This document shows positions 7,996-14,230 of a stretch of 14,230 nucleotides of DNA, one piece after another (the first letter of the stretch is position 1; each line of letters begins with the position of its first letter). The DNA is from Alphaproteobacteria bacterium. GTDB taxonomy: Bacteria; Pseudomonadota; Alphaproteobacteria; UBA9219. The notes beneath the pieces were generated by a model. That model was not told the origin of the DNA. It saw only the letters and a list, made by a program, of their open reading frames with translations, and did no database searches. The stretch is from assembly GCA_028716765.1 (NCBI GenBank), contig JAQUPC010000053.1, positions 1-14,230 on the forward strand. Reading direction: 5' to 3'. Position numbers and translations under genes: made by a program.

Positions 7996-9537
7996 ATGAA
8001 CAACGCCAAGCCGAACAAGCCCTCAACGCCTAAAACCGCCGTCACGCCAATCCGCGCGGAAAACTACGCCGAGTGGTATCAAAAGGTGGTGCGCGCCGCC
8101 GACTTCGCCGAACTTTCGGGCGTGCGCGGCTGCATGGTTCTGAAGGCGTGGGGCTACGGCGTTTGGGAATTGATGCAACGCGATCTGGATCGCCGCTTCA
8201 AGGAAACGGGGCACGAGAACTATTACTTCCCCTTATTCATCCCGCTCAGCTATTTCCAGCGCGAGGCGGATCACATCGACGGCTTCGCCAAGGAGATGGC
8301 GATCGTCACCCATCACCGCCTGACGAAAAAAGACGGCGTTCTGGTGCCCGACGGCGAACTGGAAGAGCCTCTGGCCATCCGCCCGACGTCCGAGACGATC
8401 ATCGGCGAGTCGATGGCGAAGTGGGTTCAGTCGTACCGCGATCTGCCCTTGCTCATCAACCAATGGGCCAACGTCGTGCGCTGGGAAATGCGCCCGCGCA
8501 TCCTTTTGCGCACAACCGAGTTTCTTTGGCAGGAAGGCCACACGGCCCACGAGGCCAAAGACGAGGCGATGCGCGAAACCATGCAGATGCTTGAGGTCTA
8601 CCGCGCGTTCGTCGAGGATTATCTTGCGATCCCGCTTATCCCCGGCGAGAAGATCGCCGCCGAGCGTTTCCCCGGCGCGGTGAACACCTATTGCATCGAG
8701 GCCATGATGCAGGATGGCCGCGCCTTGCAGGCCGGGACGTCGCATTACCTCGGCACTACGTTCGCCAAGGCCATGAACATCATGTTCCAGAGCCGCGAGG
8801 GCAAGCAGGAATACGTTCATACGACATCATGGGGCGTTTCGACGCGCCTTTTGGGCGGCCTGATCATGACCCACGCCGACGACGACGGCATGAAAACGCC
8901 GCCGCGCATCGCCCCTTGGCAAATCGTCATTATCCCCATTGTGCGGGACGAGGCCCAAAAACAGGCCGTCATGCAGTATTGCGAAACGCTGCAAGCCGGG
9001 CTGAAGGCACAAACGCTTGACGGCCTGCCGTTGCGCGTCAAGCTTGACTCTCGCGGCATCCAATCCGCCGACAAGCGCTGGGAATGGATCAAGAAGGGCG
9101 CGCCGCTTCTCCTCGAGATCGGCCCGCGCGACGTCGAAGGCGGAAAAGTCTGCGTCACGCGCCGCGATCAGCTGGCTGCGGGCAAGCGTTTTATCGAGCG
9201 CGGCGAGTTCGTAAGAACAGTGAGCGCCGAATTGGCCGCCATACAGAAGGCGTTGTTTGATGCTGCTCTTGCCTTTCAGAAATCGCGCCTCGTTACTGAC
9301 ATCAAGGATTGGGCCGCCTTCGAGGTCTACTTTGCCAAAGACGCCGACAACACCTTTTCTTCGGGCCAAGGGTTCGTGCGCGCCAAGTGGTCGGGCGACG
9401 AAGCGTCGCTGGAAAAGCTGGAGCCGCTTGGCGTCACGGTGCGCTGCATCCCATTCGATCAGGACGGCAAAACGGGCGTCTGCGTGCTCACGGGCAAGCC
9501 CGCGACGCAAGACGTCATCTTCGCAAGGGCTTATTGA
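7996..9537 (+). CDS. proS: Proline--tRNA ligase, archaeal/eukaryote-like type, 513 aa
   Basis: Class II aminoacyl-tRNA synthetase charging tRNA-Pro. The sequence is the archaeal/eukaryote-like (type 3) form: no inserted INS editing domain, a catalytic core containing LAIRPTSET (126-134), motif 2 RPRILLRTTEFLWQEGHTAHE (166-186), AGTSHYLG (246-253) and motif 3 near THADDDGM, then the anticodon-binding domain (APWQIVIIPI, ...LLLEIGPRD). A C-terminal extension ends with the family's terminal Tyr (FARAY). Alphaproteobacteria usually carry the shorter bacterial form without this extension. Of the four zinc-site cysteines typical of archaeal members, Ser466, Ser471 and Thr499 stand where Cys is expected and only Cys496 remains, so zinc is probably not bound. 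The upstream gene ends 12 nt before the ATG, with GGGA in the gap. The stop overlaps the lolC start by one base. Confidence 0.97.
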   Translation: MNNAKPNKPSTPKTAVTPIRAENYAEWYQKVVRAADFAELSGVRGCMVLKAWGYGVWELMQRDLDRRFKETGHENYYFPLFIPLSYFQREADHIDGFAKEMAIVTHHRLTKKDGVLVPDGELEEPLAIRPTSETIIGESMAKWVQSYRDLPLLINQWANVVRWEMRPRILLRTTEFLWQEGHTAHEAKDEAMRETMQMLEVYRAFVEDYLAIPLIPGEKIAAERFPGAVNTYCIEAMMQDGRALQAGTSHYLGTTFAKAMNIMFQSREGKQEYVHTTSWGVSTRLLGGLIMTHADDDGMKTPPRIAPWQIVIIPIVRDEAQKQAVMQYCETLQAGLKAQTLDGLPLRVKLDSRGIQSADKRWEWIKKGAPLLLEIGPRDVEGGKVCVTRRDQLAAGKRFIERGEFVRTVSAELAAIQKALFDAALAFQKSRLVTDIKDWAAFEVYFAKDADNTFSSGQGFVRAKWSGDEASLEKLEPLGVTVRCIPFDQDGKTGVCVLTGKPATQDVIFARAY

Positions 9538-10784
9538 TGATCTTCTCCCCCTTCGAACGCATGGTTTCGATGCGCTATTTACGGGCGCGGCGGCAGGAAG
9601 GATTCATTTCCGTCATAAGCTGGTTTTCGCTGCTCGGCATCGGGCTCGGCGTGGCGACGTTGATTATCGTCATGGCCGTCATGAACGGCTTCCGCGCCGA
9701 ATTGTTTTCGCGCGTGCTCGGCCTTAACGGCCATATGAACGTCTTCGCCCAGGATGGCATGTTGTTCGACTATGCGCCCCTTGTGCAAAAACTGCTCGCC
9801 ATTCCCGACGTTCTTGAAGTCTCGCCCAACATCGAAGGCCAAACGCTCATTACAAAGGACGGCGTGGCCTCAGGCGCGCTGGTTCGCGGCGTCGAGCCGG
9901 AGCTTTTCAAAAAGCGCGCGCTCATCGCCTCGCATATCGTCGACGGACTTCTGGACGATTTCGGGGACGACCGGATTATTATCGGCGCGCGCATGGCCCG
10001 CCGCCTTGGCGTGCGCGCCGGCGACAGCCTGACGCTGATCTCGCCGACCAGCAACACCACGGTTTTTGGCACGGCCCCGCGCATGCGGGCCTATCCCATT
10101 GCGGCTATCTTCGACGTCGGCATGTTCGAATACGACAACGGCTTTATCTTCATGCCGCTCAAGGCCGCGCAGACTTTCTTCCGTACCGGCACAGGCATTT
10201 CGTCTCTGGAGGTCTTTGTCAAATCGCCGCACGATTTCAGCCGCGTCAAAACGAGCATCGTCGAGGCGCTGAAAGGCACAAGCACGCGCCTTCTCGACTG
10301 GCAGCAGAGCAACGCCAGCTTTTTCACGGCGCTGCAGGTCGAACGCAACGTCATGTTTCTGATCCTGAGCCTCATCATTATGGTCGCCGCCTTCAACATC
10401 ATTTCGGGCATGATCATGCTGGTGAAGGACAAGGGACGCGATATCGCAGTTTTGCGCACAATGGGCGCAACGCGCGGCATGGTCATGCGCATCTTTTTCC
10501 TGAGCGGCGCGAGCATCGGCGTATTGGGCACGCTGCTTGGCCTCGGCCTCGGCCTGCTGATCGCCGGCAACATCGAACGCGTACGGCAAGCCATACAGCA
10601 CATGACCCACACCGAACTTTTCTCGGCAGAGATCTATTTTCTGACCCACTTGCCCGCCGTTATCGACTGGGGCGAAGTGACCCAGGTGGTTTTGATGGCG
10701 CTGACGCTGTCGTTTTTGGCCACGTTGTATCCTTCGTGGCGGGCCGCCCGGCTCGATCCGGTGGAGGCGTTGCGCTATGAATAA
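9537..10784 (+). CDS. lolC: Lipoprotein-releasing ABC transporter permease (LolC/LolE family), 415 aa
   Basis: Inner-membrane permease that, with the ATPase LolD, extracts outer-membrane lipoproteins from the inner membrane and hands them to LolA. It has the classic four-helix MacB/FtsX layout. TM1 is at about 23-48 (FISVISWFSLLGIGLG...). A large periplasmic domain spans about 50-268. TM2 is at about 272-294, followed by the cytoplasmic coupling stretch KDKGRDIAVLRTMGAT (297-312). TM3 is at about 319-343 and TM4 at about 378-400, with the family ending [21 protein letters not shown] 9537 overlaps the proS stop as TGATG, suggesting translational coupling; the frame stays open upstream but that is proS read out of frame. 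Only one permease gene is present, so the complex is probably homodimeric (the single-permease arrangement sometimes called LolF) unless a second copy lies elsewhere. Confidence 0.95.
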   Translation: MIFSPFERMVSMRYLRARRQEGFISVISWFSLLGIGLGVATLIIVMAVMNGFRAELFSRVLGLNGHMNVFAQDGMLFDYAPLVQKLLAIPDVLEVSPNIEGQTLITKDGVASGALVRGVEPELFKKRALIASHIVDGLLDDFGDDRIIIGARMARRLGVRAGDSLTLISPTSNTTVFGTAPRMRAYPIAAIFDVGMFEYDNGFIFMPLKAAQTFFRTGTGISSLEVFVKSPHDFSRVKTSIVEALKGTSTRLLDWQQSNASFFTALQVERNVMFLILSLIIMVAAFNIISGMIMLVKDKGRDIAVLRTMGATRGMVMRIFFLSGASIGVLGTLLGLGLGLLIAGNIERVRQAIQHMTHTELFSAEIYFLTHLPAVIDWGEVTQVVLMALTLSFLATLYPSWRAARLDPVEALRYE

Positions 10785-11475
10785 TCGGGAATCGGAAAGT
10801 GCGGTGCTTGAGCTGCGCGATATCCGGCGGACGTTCATTCAGGGCGAAAACCGCCTTGAAGTCTTGCGCGGGTGTTCGCTTGCGATCCGCGCCGGGGAGA
10901 AAGTGGCCCTGATCGGCCCTTCGGGGTCGGGCAAATCGACCCTGCTTCATATCACGGGGCTTTTGGAAAAGCCGGACGCAGGCAGCGTTCTCATTTCTGG
11001 ACGCGAAGCAACCGCCCTGAACGATGCCAGCCGCACGGCCCTCCGGCGGGAAACGATCGGTTTCGTCTATCAGTTTCATCATTTGCTCCCCGAGTTCTCG
11101 GCGCGTGAAAATATCGCGCTGCCGCAAATGATCGCTAACGTCCCTCGCGCGGAGGCTTTAAAAAGGGCTGACGAACTGCTAGACCTCGTCGGTTTACTTC
11201 AACGCGCCGGTCACCGTCCCGCACGTTTGTCCGGGGGGGAACAACAACGCGTGGCGATCGCGCGGGCGCTGGCCAATCGGCCGCATCTCCTCATCGCGGA
11301 CGAGCCCACGGGCAATCTCGATCCCCACACGGCCGAAAACGTCTTTGCCGTTTTGCAGGAGCTTGTATCCTCACAAAAACTGGGCCTATTGATGGCCACG
11401 CACAATTACGACCTTGCCGGGCGTATGGATCGCGTATGCGAGTTAAATGATGGACTTATTGCCGCACAAAACTAA
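10777..11475 (+). CDS. lolD: Lipoprotein-releasing ABC transporter ATP-binding protein LolD, 232 aa
   Basis: Cytosolic ATPase that powers the LolC/E permease. All nucleotide-binding motifs are intact: Walker [10 protein letters not shown] (47-55), the Q-loop in [18 protein letters not shown], the ABC signature LSGGEQ (151-156), Walker B LLIADEP (171-177), the D-loop GNLD, and H-loop His209 in MATHNYD. The [18 protein letters not shown] stretch after the Q-loop is characteristic of LolD within the MacB-like ATPases. The ATG overlaps the end of the permease gene by 8 bases (ATGAATAA), so the two are translationally coupled. Length is normal. In Alphaproteobacteria dnaE commonly follows lolD; here an AT-rich gap and a MucR-type gene follow instead. 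Confidence 0.97.
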   Translation: MNNRESESAVLELRDIRRTFIQGENRLEVLRGCSLAIRAGEKVALIGPSGSGKSTLLHITGLLEKPDAGSVLISGREATALNDASRTALRRETIGFVYQFHHLLPEFSARENIALPQMIANVPRAEALKRADELLDLVGLLQRAGHRPARLSGGEQQRVAIARALANRPHLLIADEPTGNLDPHTAENVFAVLQELVSSQKLGLLMATHNYDLAGRMDRVCELNDGLIAAQN

Positions 11476-11673
11476 CAAGCTCTCACATATATCTATTTTT
11501 GCTTTTACACCAAAAACCAATGTTTAAACGGCTTAAGCCTGAATTTCGTCATAATCTAACTTTTTTTTATTATAGAGCTTGACTTGATTCACATGAAATG
11601 GGCATAAAAAACGTTCAACAAATATCCATCGCCCTCTTTAAGTACGGGGCAAAAGCATCAGGAGTACTATTCA
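11476..11673 (+). promoter_or_regulatory. AT-rich leader of the MucR-type gene
   Basis: These 198 bases are far richer in A and T than the surrounding genes. They hold an 8-T run (11561-11568), ATTATA next to it, and two small palindromes, GTTTAAAC (11522-11529) and GGCTTAAGCC (11530-11539). No gene or clear intrinsic terminator for lolD is seen. MucR proteins bind AT-rich DNA and often control their own genes, so autoregulation here is plausible but inferred. AGGAG lies 9 nt before the start codon. Confidence 0.45.
11579..11608 (+). promoter_or_regulatory. Candidate sigma-70 promoter of the MucR-type gene
   Basis: TTGACT (11579-11584) and CATAAA (11603-11608) are separated by 18 bases, about 65 bases ahead of the start codon and inside the AT-rich leader. 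The -35 box matches the consensus at five of six positions; the -10 box is weaker. Confidence 0.4.
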
Positions 11674-12123
11674 ATGCCCGAGAAAATCTCCCACGAAAAG
11701 GCCGCGACAGAAAGAGACCTGAACGAACGCCTGCTGGCCCTGGCCGCTCAAGTCGTGGCCGCGCATGTCGGCCATAATACCGTGCCAACTGCCGAACTTC
11801 CTTCCCTGATCTCTACGGTTTATCAGAGCATGTCGCGCATTTGTTCCGGCCTCGGAACCGCCGAAGCCCGCACCGAACCTGCCGTGCCGGTCCGCCGTTC
11901 CGTTACGCCCGAATACATCATTTGTCTCGAGGACGGCAAAAAGCTGAAAATGCTGAAGCGCCACCTCAAGACGTCCTACAACCTCACGCCGGACCAATAT
12001 CGCGAACGTTGGGGCCTGCCCGCCGATTATCCGATGGTTGCCCCCAACTATGCCAAGCAACGCAGCAAGCTGGCCAAGCAAATCGGTCTTGGCACGTCGC
12101 GCCGCACAAAAAGAGCGGCCTGA
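11674..12123 (+). CDS. MucR/Ros-family transcriptional regulator with degenerate zinc finger, 149 aa
   Basis: DNA-binding regulator of the Ros/MucR family, which in Alphaproteobacteria controls surface polysaccharide, motility, virulence and cell-cycle genes, often as an H-NS-like silencer of AT-rich promoters. The N-terminal part (1-65, LLALAAQVVAAHVGHNTVP...LPSLISTVYQSM) is the oligomerisation region. The C-terminal finger is at 84-103: CLEDGKKLKMLKRHLKTSYN, followed by the family sequence LTPDQYRERWGLPADYPMVAPNYA. Ros ligands are Cys, Cys, His, His. Here Cys84 and His97 are kept, the second Cys is Asp87 (common in MucR) and the last His position is Ser101/Tyr102. The finger may therefore bind zinc poorly or fold without it, as known for some Mesorhizobium family members. 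It stands alone as a transcription unit, with its own promoter candidate and a strong terminator. Confidence 0.93.
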   Translation: MPEKISHEKAATERDLNERLLALAAQVVAAHVGHNTVPTAELPSLISTVYQSMSRICSGLGTAEARTEPAVPVRRSVTPEYIICLEDGKKLKMLKRHLKTSYNLTPDQYRERWGLPADYPMVAPNYAKQRSKLAKQIGLGTSRRTKRAA

Positions 12124-12150
12124 TAAAATCTCTTTCACGTTCAACCGTTC

Positions 12151-12188
12151 GATAAGGCAGGGAGTTAGGCTCCCTGCCTTATCTTTTT
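12151..12188 (+). terminator. Strong intrinsic terminator of the MucR-type gene
   Basis: GATAAGGCAGGGAG (12151-12164) pairs perfectly with CTCCCTGCCTTATC (12170-12183) over a 5-base TTAGG loop, and TTTTT (12184-12188) follows immediately. It lies 27 bases after the stop codon. This 14-bp GC-containing stem with a T-run is a textbook rho-independent terminator. Confidence 0.93.
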
Positions 12189-12353
12189 GATTTATAATTC
12201 TTTTTTGAGCCCATCTATTCACAAAACGCGGCGGCATGGATTCTTTCCCCTGCTTTGTGGTAAGAGATCGGTCAAATAGAACTGATGCGCGCCCTTACGT
12301 TAAAATAACGGCCCATTTGCCTGATTTCCAACAGGCTGAAACAAACGGGAAAT
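12189..12353 (+). promoter_or_regulatory. Intergenic leader before the olsB-like gene
   Basis: This stretch separates the terminator from the acyltransferase start and must hold its promoter, but I see no convincing -35/-10 pair. A small hairpin CGTTA-AAA-TAACG (12298-12310) lies 44 bases before the start. ACGGGAAAT directly precedes the ATG as a modest ribosome site. Confidence 0.25.
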
Positions 12354-13190
12354 ATGAGCACCGGAGAAACGACAGACCAGAATCGCAAAGACCTTGCGGC
12401 AGGAGCACTTGAGGTCCGCCTTGCGGAAACGGCGGCCGAAGTCGACGCTGCGCAGGCTCTGCGCTACCGCGTCTTCTATGATGAAATGGGCGCCGCGCCC
12501 ACGCAGGCCATGCAGTTAAAACAGCGCGATTTCGACGCTTTTGACGACTATTGCGACCATCTTCTGGTCATCGACCACGCTGCCGCCCCCGGCGGCAAGG
12601 TGGTCGGCACCTATCGTCTGATCCGGCGCGAAGCGGCGGCAAAACAAGGCTCTTTTTATTCTTCCAGCGAGTACGACATTACGCCGCTCGTGAATTACCC
12701 CGGCGAAGTTCTGGAACTCGGACGTTCATGCATCGACGCGGAACACCGCATCGGCACCGTCATGCAAACGCTCTGGCGCGGTCTCGCCGGTTACATCGTT
12801 GAACACGACATCACGCTGATGTTCGGGTGCGCCAGCCTGCCGGGCATCGACCCCGAAGCCCACGCTTTACCCTTATCCTATCTTTATTATCATCATCTGG
12901 CGCCTCCGGCGCTCCGCGCCAAGGCCCTGCCGGAGCGCTACATTGACATGAAAAGACTGCCCCGCGAAGCGTTCGACCCCGCCGTAGCCCTGAACAGCAT
13001 GAAGCTGGATCCGCGCAGCGGCGGCAACAGCCTTCCGCCTCTTATCAAAGGATATTTACGCGTCGGGGGCTACGTCGGCGACGGCGCGGTAATCGACGAG
13101 CAGTTCAACACCACCGACGTTTGCATCATCGTCAAGACCGACCTTATCACCAGCCGCTATATGCGGCATTATGAGCGCCCGAACTCCTGA
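12354..13190 (+). CDS. olsB: OlsB-like L-ornithine N-alpha-acyltransferase (GNAT/hemolysin-like), 278 aa
   Basis: Probable first enzyme of ornithine lipid synthesis, transferring a 3-hydroxyacyl group from acyl carrier protein to the alpha-amino group of ornithine. OlsA then adds the second acyl chain. Ornithine lipids are phosphorus-free membrane lipids often made under phosphate limitation or stress. Family landmarks are ALRYRVFYDEMGA (35-47), GKVVGTYRLIRR (81-92), VLELGRSCIDAEHR (119-132), MFGCASLPGIDP (156-167), LPPLIKGYLRVGGYVG (227-242) and the closing DVCIIVKTDLI. Length fits OlsB (roughly 260-300). No olsA homologue is in the window, so a partner must lie elsewhere. The gene ends 2 bases before the stop of the convergent ArsC-like gene. 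A close alternative is another member of the same acyltransferase/hemolysin family; the exact amino acid acceptor is inferred. Confidence 0.85.
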   Translation: MSTGETTDQNRKDLAAGALEVRLAETAAEVDAAQALRYRVFYDEMGAAPTQAMQLKQRDFDAFDDYCDHLLVIDHAAAPGGKVVGTYRLIRREAAAKQGSFYSSSEYDITPLVNYPGEVLELGRSCIDAEHRIGTVMQTLWRGLAGYIVEHDITLMFGCASLPGIDPEAHALPLSYLYYHHLAPPALRAKALPERYIDMKRLPREAFDPAVALNSMKLDPRSGGNSLPPLIKGYLRVGGYVGDGAVIDEQFNTTDVCIIVKTDLITSRYMRHYERPNS

Positions 13191-13192
13191 CC

Positions 13193-13678
13193 CTAGACCA
13201 CCATTCCGATGTCCTTGAGCTGCAGGAACAGTTCGCCAGGCGTCTGGGGCAGTCGGCTGCGGACCAGCGTGTTCACGCGCGCTTCCAGAGTGGCAAAGCA
13301 CTTCCGGAATTTCCACTCGCGCACATCGGGCCGCTCGGCGCCCAAGGGATCGTCAACCGTCCAGTGAACCTTGACCGGATCGCCGGGCCATGCCGGACAA
13401 TTCTGCCGCGCTTCTTCCGACAAAGTGACGATGACGTCCGCCTTAAGAATGTGGGCGGAAGCCAGAAACTCGCCCCAGCCCTTGGTATGAAGGTTTTCGG
13501 TCGCTAGCCCCTCGGCCCTCAACAGCGCAACCGTTTCCGGATGAACCTCCGGCAACGGCTTATAGCCCGCGCTCCGGGCCGTAAAACGATCGCTTCCTTT
13601 GGCGTTTAACAAGGCTTCGGCTATTAAGCTTCGCGCGGCGTTGCCTGTGGACAGAAACAATACCAAAAGCGGCTTCAT
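13193..13678 (-). CDS. ArsC / low-molecular-weight phosphatase homologue lacking the catalytic cysteine, 161 aa
   Basis: The fold is that of thioredoxin-coupled arsenate reductases and low-molecular-weight tyrosine phosphatases. The P-loop is at the N-terminus, VLFLSTGNAARS (6-17), and further family sequence includes SAGYKPLPEVHP, CPAWPGDPVKVHW (94-106) and DDPLG (109-113). The CX5R nucleophile is Ser10 (codon TCC), while Arg16 is kept. The second redox cysteine, normally in a TVCD-like context, is Ser87 (TLSEEA, codon TCG). The third is kept as Cys94. With two of the three reductase cysteines lost, the classical arsenate reductase or phosphatase reaction should not proceed. An oxyanion-binding or regulatory role, or a decayed gene, is possible. 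The rest of the protein is intact, with no frameshift or internal stop. AAAGG lies about 11 nt before the ATG. No ars operon genes are beside it. Confidence 0.88.
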   Translation of the reverse strand: MKPLLVLFLSTGNAARSLIAEALLNAKGSDRFTARSAGYKPLPEVHPETVALLRAEGLATENLHTKGWGEFLASAHILKADVIVTLSEEARQNCPAWPGDPVKVHWTVDDPLGAERPDVREWKFRKCFATLEARVNTLVRSRLPQTPGELFLQLKDIGMVV

Positions 13679-13706
13679 GCTCGTGATCGCCTTTCCCTTG
13701 ACTCCT

Positions 13707-13759
13707 GCGAATCAATGATTCGCGAATCGCTTTCCTTCGTGTACGAAAAAGCGATTCGC
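13707..13759. repeat. Nested inverted repeats of GCGAATC/GATTCGC between arsC-like and thrS genes
   Basis: GCGAATC occurs four times in alternating orientation. GCGAATC-AAT-GATTCGC (13707-13723) forms one dyad. GCGAATCGCTTT (13722-13733) pairs perfectly over 12 bases with AAAGCGATTCGC (13748-13759), with an inner TTCG/CGAA stem on a TGTA loop. The two structures share bases 13722-13723 and overlap end to start. They lie 29 bases upstream of the ArsC-like start and could be an operator, a stable RNA hairpin or a dispersed repeat. Confidence 0.65.
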
Positions 13760-13912
13760 CGGGCAACGCCGATAATTAACCATATGGTAACCAATCTGTG
13801 AGTGTGACAAGAAAGACTCTTATGGTAGTGTGAAGATAGCCGTTCGCTTTTGTAACTCTTTTAAAATCAAAGAACATTGCGCGGCGCAAACCCATTGGCC
13901 AATGATCCGGAC
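13760..13912 (+). promoter_or_regulatory. Intergenic leader before thrS with two short palindromes
   Basis: This stretch must carry the thrS promoter. A TAAAAT element (13862-13867) could be a -10 box about 46 bases before the start, but I find no good -35. ACCATATGGT (13779-13788) and CATTGGCCAATG (13893-13904) are perfect palindromes; the second lies 8 bases before the start codon, where a repressor or RNA fold would affect translation. No gene is seen. Confidence 0.3.
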
Positions 13913-14230
13913 ATGAAACAATCACCTTCTGCAGCGACTGCCTCCATCAATCTCACTCTGCCGGATGGCAGCGTGAAATCTTTCCCCGCTCCCGTTACCG
14001 GCGCCGGACTGGCGGCCAGTATTGGCCCCGGACTTGCCAAGTCCGCTCTCGCCGTCACGGTCGACGGTGAAACGCGCGATCTTGCGCGCCCTATCGAAAA
14101 AGACGCCAAGGTCACGATCATCACGCGGCAATCCCCGGAAGCGCTTGATCTGTTGCGTCACAGCACGGCGCACATCATGGCCGAAGCCGTGCAGGAATTG
14201 TTCCCCGGAACGCAAGTCACCATAGGGCCG
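13913..14230 (+). CDS. thrS: Threonine--tRNA ligase, N-terminal 106 residues, cut by window edge
   Basis: Class II synthetase charging tRNA-Thr. The visible part has the N-terminal TGS domain (about 11-78: [20 protein letters not shown]..., ending in [10 protein letters not shown]). The start of the N2 editing domain follows, [20 protein letters not shown] (80-99) then [18 protein letters not shown] corresponds to the HxxxH zinc-type motif of the editing site that removes mischarged serine; both histidines are present (RHSTAH). ATG 13913 is chosen because the TGS homology starts just after it. ATG 13902 is in another frame. No strong Shine-Dalgarno is seen. The frame is open to the last base. 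The gene points away from the ArsC-like gene, with 234 bases between starts. Confidence 0.93.
   Translation, partial: MKQSPSAATASINLTLPDGSVKSFPAPVTGAGLAASIGPGLAKSALAVTVDGETRDLARPIEKDAKVTIITRQSPEALDLLRHSTAHIMAEAVQELFPGTQVTIGP

Noticed and set aside
9309..9536. N-terminal extension of the lolC reading frame upstream of 9537
   Set aside because: It lies inside proS in another frame, reads as Arg-rich shadow sequence, and the LolC homology with TGATG coupling begins at 9537.
9870..10838. 322-codon minus-strand open frame across lolC
   Set aside because: It is antisense to a fully supported permease, its product is His/Gln/Asp/Arg-rich and it has no recognisable domain; typical shadow in GC-rich DNA.
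13707..13759. CRISPR array
   Set aside because: The heptamers alternate in orientation and are too short, with no spacers of regular length.

Overview
The window looks like core chromosome of an alphaproteobacterium with moderately high GC coding DNA. The pointers are a proS-lolC-lolD block (an arrangement I know from Alphaproteobacteria), a MucR/Ros-family regulator, an OlsB-like ornithine acyltransferase and a LolC/E-type permease coupled to LolD. I cannot name the genus. Both ends are cut: the left edge enters an RND efflux pump gene after roughly its first 145 residues, and the right edge stops 106 codons into thrS.

Left part (1-4700): an RND/HAE1 inner-membrane pump; a small AT-rich gene of unknown function; a minus-strand CoA-binding (YccU-like) gene whose 3' end overlaps the unknown gene's 3' end by 89 bases; and, divergent from it, an orphan exported family-3 solute-binding protein. 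Middle part (4721-11475): a same-strand run of valS, a small hypothetical gene, proS, lolC/E and lolD. From valS on, the genes overlap or lie very close (valS stop within the repeat junction, 12 nt before proS, TGATG at proS/lolC, 8-nt overlap at lolC/lolD). A large palindromic element of about 185 bases sits exactly at the valS stop and runs into the start of the hypothetical gene. The ProRS is the archaeal/eukaryote-like form, not the short bacterial form usual in Alphaproteobacteria. Right part (11476-14230): an AT-rich leader with a plausible promoter, a MucR/Ros regulator closed by a strong intrinsic terminator, an olsB-like gene, a convergent ArsC/LMW-phosphatase homologue whose nucleophilic cysteine is serine, an inverted-repeat-rich intergenic region and the start of thrS.

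Three of the genes charge tRNAs (Val, Pro, Thr). Four concern the envelope: RND export, LolC/E-LolD lipoprotein release, and OlsB ornithine lipid synthesis. I see no phage, transposase, CRISPR array, rRNA or tRNA. The points most worth checking are the palindromic element that supplies coding sequence and a start codon to its neighbour, the double Cys-to-Ser ArsC homologue, the archaeal-type ProRS in a conserved alphaproteobacterial locus, a sliding-clamp-like QLSLF tail on the unknown protein, and the degenerate zinc finger of the MucR homologue.
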